Of a DNA stretch of 5,189 nt, positions 1-5,189 are shown piece after piece. The notes under the pieces were generated by a model that saw only the letters and a program-made list of their open reading frames with translations, had not been told where the DNA came from and made no database searches. The stretch is from an uncultured Robiginitomaculum sp. (lineage in GTDB: Bacteria > Pseudomonadota > Alphaproteobacteria > Caulobacterales > Maricaulaceae), in NCBI GenBank assembly GCA_938003555.1, contig CALKXN010000022.1, forward strand, positions 1 to 5,189, in the 5' to 3' direction. The translations under genes were made by a program, and so were the position numbers. How positions within the stretch are numbered: position 1 is the stretch's first letter; every line of letters starts with the position of its first letter.

Positions 1-393
1 GACGATTGTGGTGCCATCCGCGATGAAGGCTTCATTCCCGCCGCTATGGTCACCGTGGAAATGCGTATTAACGAGGAATTTTACGGGCTGATCCGTTAGT
101 TTTGCAATCGCGCCTTTGATGGCCGGAGCCATGTTTTCAAACTGGTCATCAATCACGACAACGCCGTCATCACCGATTGATATGCCTAGATTGCCGCCGC
201 GCCCGACAAGCATATATAGCCCGCCGCCAAGGTCCGTCACCGTGACATCGGGCGCTTTGGCCTGCGTCTTTTTCGCCGCAGGTTTAGGCTGTGTGTTTGT
301 TTGCTCTGTGTCATGCGCTGCGCTGTCACTTGAGCCGCATGCGGTTAAGGTGAGAATTGCAAGGCTGCTGAGGGCTGTTTTAAAGTTTAACAT
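1..393 (-). CDS. Metallo-beta-lactamase-fold hydrolase, predicted lipoprotein (partial, C-terminus outside window)
   Basis: The first 131 residues of a gene that runs off the left edge. The N-terminus is a lipoprotein signal: a short start (MLNFK), a hydrophobic stretch to about residue 18, and the lipobox LTAC with the acylated cysteine at C19. Gly rather than Asp follows the cysteine, which by the usual Lol rule favours the outer membrane. Residues 20-50 form a low-complexity Ser/Thr/Lys/Pro-rich linker. From about 52 the metallo-beta-lactamase fold begins (GLYMLVGRGGN, then VVVIDDQF), and the zinc-binding motif HFHGDH lies at 111-116 (H111, H113, D115, H116). The family is broad and uses one or two metal ions for hydrolysis of varied substrates; the substrate here cannot be read from the fragment. 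The start lies 12 bases after the upstream dehydrogenase stop, so co-transcription is likely. A weak purine stretch (AGAAAG) overlaps that stop. The fold and lipoprotein calls are firm; the specific activity is unknown. Confidence 0.9.
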   Translation of the reverse strand, partial: MLNFKTALSSLAILTLTACGSSDSAAHDTEQTNTQPKPAAKKTQAKAPDVTVTDLGGGLYMLVGRGGNLGISIGDDGVVVIDDQFENMAPAIKGAIAKLTDQPVKFLVNTHFHGDHSGGNEAFIADGTTIV

Positions 394-405
394 TATAAGA
401 GCTTT

Positions 406-1413
406 CTAACTTGGGTCGGTGGCGCGGCTATGGGCGGTGCGGGGCGGTAAAACGCGGTCAGGCGGCATATGCGCGTCCATAACGGCGCGAATATTGATCA
501 TGACTTTCTCGCCCATTTCCTGACGCGATTCTTCGGTTGCACTGCCGATATGAGGCGCAAGAATAACATTGGGTAACTCTAATAGTCCGGCCGTGATTTC
601 GGGCTCGCGTTCATAGACATCCAGGCCCGCGCCGGCGATTTCGCCTGCTTTAAGCGCGGCCACCAGAGCGGCTTCGTCAATCACGTCGCCGCGTGATGTA
701 TTGACGATATAGCTATCCGGGCCAAGACGGTTCAGGCGCTGCGCGTTAATCATGTGGCGCGTTGCGGGCGTTGACGGACAGTTCAGCGACACAATATCCA
801 CGGCGCTCAGCATGGCGTCCAGATCATTCCAATATGTTGCCTTCAATCCTTGCGCGATAGAGCGCGGGACTTCGGTGCGGTTGTGGTAATGTACGGACAG
901 GCCAAAGGCGGATGCCCGGCGCGCTACGGCTTGACCGATGCGGCCCATGCCGACAATGCCCAGTTTCATGCCGCGCACGCGGCGTCCTGTCATCCATGTC
1001 GGCGACCATCCGGCAAATCCGCCATCACGCAGGCGGCGATCCGCTTCTACAAGACGGCGCGGTAAGGCCAAGATCATGGCCATCGTTAAATCGGCCGTGT
1101 CTTCGGTGAGGACGCCGGGCGTATTGGTGACTAATATGCCCTTTTGATGGGCGGCCAGGACGTCAATATGGTCTGTGCCAGCCCCGAAATTGGCAATGAC
1201 TTTTAAGCGGCTCGAGGCTTTGGCAATAATCGCGGCGTCGATTTTATCTGTGACCGTCGGGACGAGGACGTCGGCGCGGGATATAGCCTCACCAAGCTGC
1301 TGCGCGCTCATCGGCGTATCATCGCGATTAAATTCGCAAGTGAAGAGCGCGTCGAGGCGGGTTTCCACTTCGGCGGGAAGTTTTCGGGTCATAATGACAA
1401 GAGGAATAGACAT
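406..1413 (-). CDS. D-2-hydroxyacid dehydrogenase, glyoxylate/hydroxypyruvate reductase type
   Basis: A complete 335-residue member of the D-isomer-specific 2-hydroxyacid dehydrogenase family, cytosolic, which typically reduces glyoxylate or hydroxypyruvate to glycolate or D-glycerate. The substrate domain (about 1-100 plus the C-terminus) contains NFGAGTDHID at 75-84 and TNTPGVLTEDTAD at 96-108. The Rossmann domain (about 101-290) has GMGRIG at 155-160. The catalytic triad is visible: R241 in NTSRGD, E270 in DVYEREP and H288 in APHIG. After the second Rossmann strand the sequence is HYHNRT (175-180), with Asn-Arg instead of an acidic residue, which suggests NADP(H) preference as in glyoxylate reductases (inference). 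Length is normal. The ATG at 1413 is the first start after an in-frame stop at 1441-1443, so the start is well bounded, though no Shine-Dalgarno sequence precedes it. The gene is probably the first of a two-gene unit with the metallo-hydrolase lipoprotein, and diverges from the SH3-like gene. Exact substrate (glyoxylate, hydroxypyruvate or another 2-ketoacid) is uncertain. Confidence 0.93.
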   Translation of the reverse strand: MSIPLVIMTRKLPAEVETRLDALFTCEFNRDDTPMSAQQLGEAISRADVLVPTVTDKIDAAIIAKASSRLKVIANFGAGTDHIDVLAAHQKGILVTNTPGVLTEDTADLTMAMILALPRRLVEADRRLRDGGFAGWSPTWMTGRRVRGMKLGIVGMGRIGQAVARRASAFGLSVHYHNRTEVPRSIAQGLKATYWNDLDAMLSAVDIVSLNCPSTPATRHMINAQRLNRLGPDSYIVNTSRGDVIDEAALVAALKAGEIAGAGLDVYEREPEITAGLLELPNVILAPHIGSATEESRQEMGEKVMINIRAVMDAHMPPDRVLPPRTAHSRATDPS

Positions 1414-1535
1414 GCTGCATAGTGACCAAAACTGCGCGATTTAACAAGAGCGAAGCATGGACGCCGCGTTAAATTTTTTGCCGCGCGCAGCTGATATTAA
1501 GACAGGCTTAATGATATTTACGGCATTACACATCT
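1414..1535. promoter_or_regulatory. Divergent intergenic region with promoters for both flanking genes
   Basis: These 122 bases separate the starts of the dehydrogenase (minus) and the SH3-like gene (plus), so they must hold the promoters of both unless transcripts come from further away. The region is more AT-rich than the genes and contains four TTAA tetramers (1441, 1469, 1497, 1508). I could not assign convincing -35/-10 pairs with proper spacing on either strand. In-frame stops at 1441-1443 (minus frame) and 1512-1514 (plus frame) confirm that neither gene extends across it. Confidence 0.6.
1497..1511. promoter_or_regulatory. Candidate CtrA-type binding site (TTAA-N7-TTAA)
   Basis: The sequence TTAAGACAGGCTTAA exactly matches the TTAA-N7-TTAA consensus of the alphaproteobacterial cell-cycle regulator CtrA. 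It is also a perfect inverted repeat: arms ATTAAG (1496-1501) and CTTAAT (1507-1512) around a five-base centre. It ends 24 bases before the ATG of the SH3-like gene. If it lies at the -35 position, as in CtrA-activated promoters, the mRNA would be leaderless or nearly so; if RNA polymerase starts upstream, CtrA would repress. A dyad for another dimeric regulator is the alternative. The match is seen directly; the binding protein is inferred. Confidence 0.45.
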
Positions 1536-2102
1536 ATGACTTTTGCACGCAAAATTGTGGGACTTGCGGCTATCGCTTCTATGGGCGTTATCACGCCGCA
1601 GCTTAGCGCGCAGACAACGCCTGCTGTTTCGCCGCCTCAAGCGGTCACTGCCCCGGCGCAGCGCACAGTGAAGCTGAACGCGCAGCCCAATTTTACTGGC
1701 CTGCCCATTCCGCGCTATGTCTCCTTGCGCCATAACCGCAGTTTTGGCCGCAGCGGGCCGTCTCGCGGGCATGGCGTGCGCTGGGTTTATGAACGCAAAG
1801 GCTTGCCCGTTATTATTGTTGCCGAGACAGAAATGTTTCGCAAAGTGCGTGATCAAAATGGTGATGAAAGCTGGATGCATAAAAGCCAGCTCGCCGGTCG
1901 GCGCTCCGCGATTTCTCTCCAAGAGATCCGTATTTTTTCAAAGCCGCGTGAGAGCGCAAAAATCCGCGCTATGGCGGCCAAAGACACTATTCTCTACATT
2001 GACGAATGTGACACAATTGGCTGGTGTAAGGTTGAAGCGAAAACCGGACATAAAGGGTTTGTGAAATCCAAATCTATCTGGGGCGTCAAACCACTTAGAT
2101 AA
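1536..2102 (+). CDS. Exported protein with two SH3-like modules
   Basis: A 188-residue protein with a Sec signal peptide: positive start (MTFARK), hydrophobic core 7-20, and likely signal peptidase I cleavage after LSA at residue 25. A Pro/Ala-rich linker covers about 27-45. Two bacterial SH3-like modules follow. The first (about 58-122) shows GLPIPRYVSL, the GPSRGHGVRWVYERKGLPV segment and WMHKSQLAGRR; the second (about 126-184) shows KPRESAKIRA, GWCKVEAKTGHKGFVKS and a terminal Trp. The arrangement resembles the SH3_4/DUF1058 family. Such modules usually bind peptidoglycan or proteins in the periplasm; no catalytic domain is attached. C158 and C164 are the only visible cysteines in the mature part and could form a disulfide (inference). 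The ATG is the first start after an in-frame stop at 1512-1514 and has no Shine-Dalgarno sequence. The CtrA-like site is directly upstream, and dapE follows after 50 bases in the same direction. Export and SH3 fold are well supported; the ligand is unknown. Confidence 0.88.
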   Translation: MTFARKIVGLAAIASMGVITPQLSAQTTPAVSPPQAVTAPAQRTVKLNAQPNFTGLPIPRYVSLRHNRSFGRSGPSRGHGVRWVYERKGLPVIIVAETEMFRKVRDQNGDESWMHKSQLAGRRSAISLQEIRIFSKPRESAKIRAMAAKDTILYIDECDTIGWCKVEAKTGHKGFVKSKSIWGVKPLR

Positions 2103-2120
2103 AGTCTGCGATAAGTCTTG

Positions 2121-2150
2121 CGCGGGCTGCCGCCTCACGGCAAAAGCGCG
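2121..2150 (+). other. Small hairpin in the leader of dapE
   Basis: Between the SH3-like gene and dapE, TGCCG (2128-2132) and CGGCA (2138-2142) form a five-base-pair stem with the loop CCTCA. Flanking CGCG blocks at 2121-2124 and 2147-2150 could extend pairing across small internal loops. There is no T tract, so it is not an intrinsic terminator, and readthrough into dapE is expected. It would partly cover the dapE ribosome-binding region, which has no clear Shine-Dalgarno sequence. A functional role is speculative. Confidence 0.3.
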
Positions 2151-2152
2151 TT

Positions 2153-3307
2153 ATGAATTTTGATACATTAGATTTTGCCTCTCGCCTTATTCGCTGCGCG
2201 TCTGTGACTCCCATTGATGCCGGCGCGATGGATGTTTTGCAAACCCAGCTTGAAACGCTTGGGTTTGCCTGCACGCGCTATCCCTTCGGTCAGGGCAAAG
2301 ACCGCGTCGATAATCTTTATGCGCGTCTTGGTACATCTGCGCCTAATTTCTGTTTTGCGGGACATACCGATGTCGTGCCCGAAGGCGATGGCAGCGCATG
2401 GAGCGCGCCCGCCTTTGCCGGAGAGATCAAAGACGGGGCGCTATGGGGGCGCGGCGCAGCGGATATGAAAGGCGCTATCGCAGCCATGGTCGGCGCGATC
2501 GCTGACCTTCGCGCGGATGATTGGATGCCGAGCGGCTCAGTGAGTTTTCTCATTACTGGCGACGAAGAAGGCCCCGCGATTAACGGCACGGAAAAATTGC
2601 TAAAGGCGATTACCGAAGCGGGCGAGGTGATTGACCATTGCCTAGTCGGGGAACCCACAAATCCAACGCAGCTGGGCCAGCAAGTTAAGAACGGACGCCG
2701 CGGATCGCTGAATGCGAAAATCGCGGTTATTGGCACTGAGGGCCACGTTGCTTATCCGCATTTGGCGAATAATCCCATGCCGCCCCTGATGGAGCTTTTG
2801 ACGCGCTTGAGACAGCGCAAGCTGGATGAAGGCAATGATTTCTTTCAGCCGTCAAATCTCGAAGTCACGACAATCGACGTCGGCAATACGGCGCATAATG
2901 TCATCCCTAATACAGCGCGCGCGCAATTTAATATTCGGTTTAATACAGAGCATCGCGGCGATGATCTCAAGGCATGGATACTCAAAGAAGTCGCCGCTGT
3001 TGAGGATATGTTTGACTGCACAATCGACGCAAATTTACGCGTTACGGGCGAAGCCTTTTTGACACAGCCATCCGATTTTACGGAAGTTTTGCAGAGCGCC
3101 ACAGAGACCGTAATTGGCAAACGTCCTGCGCTGTCCACTGCGGGCGGAACATCGGATGCGCGCTATATTACGCATTACGCGCCTGTTGCGGAGTTCGGCC
3201 TGATTGGCGCGACGATGCACAAAGTGGATGAGCATGTCGCCGTCTCCGATATCACGACCTTGCAGGCTATATATTCCGAAATTCTGCGGCGATATTTTAA
3301 ATCGTGA
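2153..3307 (+). CDS. dapE: Succinyl-diaminopimelate desuccinylase
   Basis: A complete 384-residue M20-family metallopeptidase, cytosolic. It hydrolyses N-succinyl-LL-2,6-diaminopimelate to LL-diaminopimelate and succinate in the succinylase branch of lysine and meso-diaminopimelate synthesis. Family residues are all present: GHTDVVP at 70-76 (metal ligand H71, with D73), GRGAADMKG at 99-107 (bridging D104), GDEEGPA at 136-142 (catalytic base E138, metal ligand E139), GEPT at 166-169 (ligand E167), and H356 in the C-terminal GATMHKVDE. The dimerisation domain occupies about 183-292, with NTAHNVIPNTA at 245-255. The start RLIRCASVTPIDAGA and the segment VKNGRRGSLNA (178-188) are characteristic of DapE rather than of ArgE or carboxypeptidase G2 relatives. 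Length is normal. The start ATG has no Shine-Dalgarno sequence. The stop TGA overlaps the GTG start of the next gene, so the two are probably translated together. Transcription probably comes from upstream of the SH3-like gene. Confidence 0.97.
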   Translation: MNFDTLDFASRLIRCASVTPIDAGAMDVLQTQLETLGFACTRYPFGQGKDRVDNLYARLGTSAPNFCFAGHTDVVPEGDGSAWSAPAFAGEIKDGALWGRGAADMKGAIAAMVGAIADLRADDWMPSGSVSFLITGDEEGPAINGTEKLLKAITEAGEVIDHCLVGEPTNPTQLGQQVKNGRRGSLNAKIAVIGTEGHVAYPHLANNPMPPLMELLTRLRQRKLDEGNDFFQPSNLEVTTIDVGNTAHNVIPNTARAQFNIRFNTEHRGDDLKAWILKEVAAVEDMFDCTIDANLRVTGEAFLTQPSDFTEVLQSATETVIGKRPALSTAGGTSDARYITHYAPVAEFGLIGATMHKVDEHVAVSDITTLQAIYSEILRRYFKS

Positions 3308-3861
3308 CGGGCGCGCAAAATATACTGCGCGGTATGATACTGGCGCTGCGCGGAGACGGCGATTGGCGGCGGCATTTCAATTTGCGCCGCGATGGCCTCC
3401 AATGGGGACTAGCGGCGATGATTGCGATGATTCCGCTTTATGGAATTATGATCCACGCCGCGCAGGTCAATAGCGGCGCGGCGGCGCAAATCAATCCGGC
3501 GCTGGGCGCGATATTTATTGCGATCTATATTTTCTCATTTGCGCTCTTTGCTTATGGCGCGGCGTTTTTCATAAATCAGACGGATGATTTTCGGCCATGG
3601 CTAATTGTGCGCAGCTTCATTGCCGCATCTCTCGCTGTCATCATAGCGCTGGTGTTTGGGCTGTTTTTGCTCGGTATTGTCCCTTTCATCATTGGCTACT
3701 GGGCCGCGCTCCTGATGTTTATCGGTCTATTATTGATTGATATTCGTCTTGCGCAGACTGTGCTGGGACAGCCCTGGATGGCGTCCGTATTTATCGGTAT
3801 TGGCGTGCACATTACGGCGCTACTTTTGCTGCTCGGCGCGCTGGCGAGCGTGGCCTATTAG
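3304..3861 (+). CDS. Polytopic inner-membrane protein of unknown function
   Basis: A 185-residue protein that I do not recognise. Residues 1-30 are basic and hydrophilic (RGDGDWRRHFNLRRDG). Hydrophobic segments follow at about 32-53, 66-90, 99-123, 124-146 and 160-182, giving four or five membrane spans; the third and fourth are almost continuous. No catalytic motif, cysteine pair or charged residue pattern of a known transporter is evident. The GTG at 3304 overlaps the dapE stop TGA as GTGA, which points to translational coupling; an in-frame ATG at 3334 (residue 11) is the alternative start. Neither has a Shine-Dalgarno sequence. Its stop overlaps the stop of the convergent truA. The tight link to dapE suggests an envelope role, but that is guilt by association only. 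The reading frame is credible because of its coupling, its sustained hydrophobic pattern and its exact fit between two known genes. Confidence 0.82.
   Translation: MTGAQNILRGMILALRGDGDWRRHFNLRRDGLQWGLAAMIAMIPLYGIMIHAAQVNSGAAAQINPALGAIFIAIYIFSFALFAYGAAFFINQTDDFRPWLIVRSFIAASLAVIIALVFGLFLLGIVPFIIGYWAALLMFIGLLLIDIRLAQTVLGQPWMASVFIGIGVHITALLLLLGALASVAY
3858..3861. other. Overlapping stop codons of convergent genes
   Basis: The bases TTAG hold both the TAG stop of the membrane protein gene on the plus strand (3859-3861) and the TAA stop of truA on the minus strand (3860-3858). No intergenic space exists, so any terminator for either transcript must lie inside the opposing coding region, or the transcripts overlap tail to tail. 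Confidence 0.95.
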
Positions 3862-4601
3862 GCGTCGTAACTGACCTTCACCAAATATAATCCGTCCGGC
3901 GGCGCAACAGGGCCGCAGGCCGTGCGGTCTTTTGCGGCCAGCGCCTTGGCCACTTGGCGCGGTTGCCATTTTCCGCGGCCCACTTCATTTAAGGTTCCCA
4001 CAATAGAGCGCACTTGTTTGTGCAGAAAACTGCGCGCCTTAACAGTGATATGAACTTCATCTGCGAGACGTGAAACTGTAATGTGGTCGAGTGTTTTAAT
4101 TGGGCTTTTGGCTTGGCACTGGCCGTCGCGAAAGCTGGTGAAATCATGCTCCCCGACAAGGCTTTGCGCGGCGTCATGCATTAAGTCTGCATCGATTTTA
4201 TAGGGCACGCGCCATACTCGTCTGGCCTCAAGCGCCAGATGCGGGCGGCGCGGACAAATGCGGTAAAGATATTCGCGGTTGGTCGCATCAAAGCGCGCGT
4301 GAAATTCATCGCCGCATTCGCGCGCGTCCAGTATCGCAATCGGATGCTCACCTAGATGATAATTGAGAGCATCGCGCAATTTATCCGCGCGCATCTCTTT
4401 GGGGAAATCAATATGGGCGATTTGCGCCAGCGCGTGAACACCTGCATCCGTGCGTCCCGATCCATAAACATCAACAGCCTCACCCGCGATTTTCTTTGCC
4501 GCCGTTTCAATCGCGCCTTGAATGGTCGCCAAATTCTCTTGGCGCTGCCAGCCAAAATATTGACCGCCATCATATTCAATTGTCAAAGCATAGCGCGGCA
4601 T
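3858..4601 (-). CDS. truA: tRNA pseudouridine(38-40) synthase
   Basis: A complete 247-residue TruA, which converts uridines 38-40 in the anticodon stem-loop of many tRNAs to pseudouridine in the cytosol. The N-terminus MPRYALTIEYDGGQYFGWQRQ is the family signature, and the catalytic aspartate is D52 in GSGRTDAGVHA (47-57). Y111 in FDATNREYLYRI (104-115) is the conserved active-site tyrosine, and FLHKQVRSIVGTL (192-204) is the second-domain motif containing the conserved Arg (R198). The C-terminal PPDGLYL (234-240) is also typical. Length matches alphaproteobacterial members. The ATG overlaps the fmt stop by one base (TAATG), so ribosomes finishing fmt probably re-initiate here; no strong Shine-Dalgarno sequence is present. 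fmt-truA pairing is common in alphaproteobacteria. Confidence 0.97.
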   Translation of the reverse strand: MPRYALTIEYDGGQYFGWQRQENLATIQGAIETAAKKIAGEAVDVYGSGRTDAGVHALAQIAHIDFPKEMRADKLRDALNYHLGEHPIAILDARECGDEFHARFDATNREYLYRICPRRPHLALEARRVWRVPYKIDADLMHDAAQSLVGEHDFTSFRDGQCQAKSPIKTLDHITVSRLADEVHITVKARSFLHKQVRSIVGTLNEVGRGKWQPRQVAKALAAKDRTACGPVAPPDGLYLVKVSYDA

Positions 4602-5189
4602 TAGCTTAGGACTGTCCCAACGCTCACGTCATGACCGCGCAAAAAGTCTTCGGCGCTCATTGCGCTTTTCCCGGCGGGCTGAACGGAGACGAGGCGCAAG
4701 GCGCCTTCGCCGCAGGCAATGGTCAAATCATCACCGATAATTTCGCCGGGCTTTCCTGACCCTGTCGCGATAACCGCGCGGTGGAGTTTGACGCGTTTGC
4801 CCGCCATCTCGCACCACGCGCCGGGGAACGGGGAGAGGCCGCGAATATGGCAATCTAGCTCTGCGGCGGGTTTGCTCCAATCCATACGCGCTTCGGCTTT
4901 ATCAATTTTATGGGCGTAGGTTGGCTCGCCCTCTTGGGGCGTGGCTTCTAGCCCGCCGCGCGTGAGCGCTGCAAGAACGGGAGGCCATAATTGCGCGCCC
5001 ATTTGAGATAGGCTTTGGGTGAGGCTGCCTGCCGTGTCGCTATCTTTGATATTGGCCGTCGCGCTCATGACGATATCGCCGGTGTCCAGCCCCGCCGCCA
5101 TTTGCATAATTTGCGCTGCTGTTGTGGCGTCACCCGCCATGATGGCGCGCTGCACGGGCGCCGCGCCGCGCCACCGTGGCAGGGCGCTG
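4601..5189 (-). CDS. fmt: Methionyl-tRNA formyltransferase (partial, N-terminus outside window)
   Basis: The last 195 residues of Fmt, which transfers a formyl group from 10-formyltetrahydrofolate to initiator methionyl-tRNA. The frame is open to the window edge and begins SALPRWRGAAPVQRAIMAGD, the conserved block just after the catalytic Asn/His positions, so roughly the first 110 residues, including those, are missing. The motif GLDTGD, with the conserved catalytic-site aspartate, is present. The C-terminal OB-like domain starts near YAHKIDKAEARMDW and includes IRGLSPFPGAWCEMAGKRVKLHRA and ACGEGALRL, ending FLRGHDVSVGTVLS. A GTG at 5155 is an internal valine of the PVQRAIM block, not a start. 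Its TAA overlaps the truA ATG by one base. In many alphaproteobacteria def lies upstream of fmt, which cannot be seen here. Confidence 0.96.
   Translation of the reverse strand, partial: SALPRWRGAAPVQRAIMAGDATTAAQIMQMAAGLDTGDIVMSATANIKDSDTAGSLTQSLSQMGAQLWPPVLAALTRGGLEATPQEGEPTYAHKIDKAEARMDWSKPAAELDCHIRGLSPFPGAWCEMAGKRVKLHRAVIATGSGKPGEIIGDDLTIACGEGALRLVSVQPAGKSAMSAEDFLRGHDVSVGTVLS

Noticed and set aside
1..393. Antibiotic-resistance beta-lactamase
   Set aside because: The HFHGDH motif defines the fold, not the substrate. The lipoprotein context and the missing C-terminal ligands do not allow a beta-lactamase call.
116..409. Open frame of 97 codons on the plus strand opposite the lipoprotein gene
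   Set aside because: It is antisense to a gene with a lipobox and an intact zinc motif. Its own translation shows no recognisable domain and no ribosome-binding signal.
1414..1535. Specific sigma-70 promoters for the divergent genes
   Set aside because: The best pairs, such as TTGTTA with CACTAT on the minus strand at 17-base spacing, match the consensus too poorly and would sit almost on the start codon.
1518..1922. Open frame of 134 codons on the minus strand across the SH3-like gene
   Set aside because: The plus-strand frame has a signal peptide and two SH3-like modules. The antisense product is a basic, low-information sequence typical of shadow frames in GC-rich DNA.
2128..2142. Possible intrinsic terminator after the SH3-like gene
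   Set aside because: The stem is only five base pairs and is followed by AAAAGCGCG rather than a T tract on the plus strand.
2317..2736. Open frame of 139 codons antisense to dapE
   Set aside because: It lies wholly within the conserved catalytic region of dapE, and its translation has no family features.
1..5189. Mobile element, CRISPR array, tRNA/rRNA or defence island
   Set aside because: No transposase, integrase, terminal repeats, repeat-spacer pattern or tRNA-like fold was seen. The genes are tightly packed housekeeping and envelope genes with uniform composition.

Overview
The window looks like ordinary chromosome of an alphaproteobacterium, with a gene set and motif style closest to the Hyphomonadaceae/Caulobacterales-like groups. 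The reasons are: the fmt-truA-dapE neighbourhood, a two-module SH3-like secreted protein of a type common in this class, a glyoxylate-reductase-type dehydrogenase that reads like alphaproteobacterial relatives, a moderately GC-rich composition (roughly mid-50s percent by eye), and one exact TTAA-N7-TTAA sequence of the CtrA type. The genus cannot be fixed from the sequence alone. I see no mobile element, CRISPR array, RNA gene, prophage or defence system.

Layout. Minus strand, 1-1413: a D-2-hydroxyacid dehydrogenase (406-1413) is followed after 12 bases by a lipoprotein with a metallo-beta-lactamase fold (1-393, cut by the window edge before its C-terminus). A 122-base divergent intergenic region (1414-1535) carries the CtrA-like palindrome. 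Plus strand, 1536-3861: a secreted SH3-like protein (1536-2102), dapE (2153-3307) and a polytopic membrane protein (3304-3861) whose GTG start overlaps the dapE stop. Minus strand, 3858-5189: fmt (4601-5189, N-terminus outside the window) and truA (3858-4601), which share one base in a TAATG junction. The plus and minus blocks converge at 3858-3861, where two stop codons overlap by four bases.

How the genes work together. fmt and truA both act on tRNA (initiator formylation; pseudouridine in the anticodon arm) and appear translationally coupled. dapE supplies diaminopimelate for peptidoglycan and lysine, and sits between two envelope-directed proteins: the exported SH3-like protein and the membrane protein. 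The dehydrogenase and the metallo-hydrolase lipoprotein are probably co-transcribed, but no shared pathway is evident. Nearly every start in the window lacks a good Shine-Dalgarno sequence, and coupling or very short leaders may compensate.

No clearly new biological system was found. The points most worth checking are the CtrA-like site, the membrane protein coupled to dapE, and the terminator-free convergent junction.
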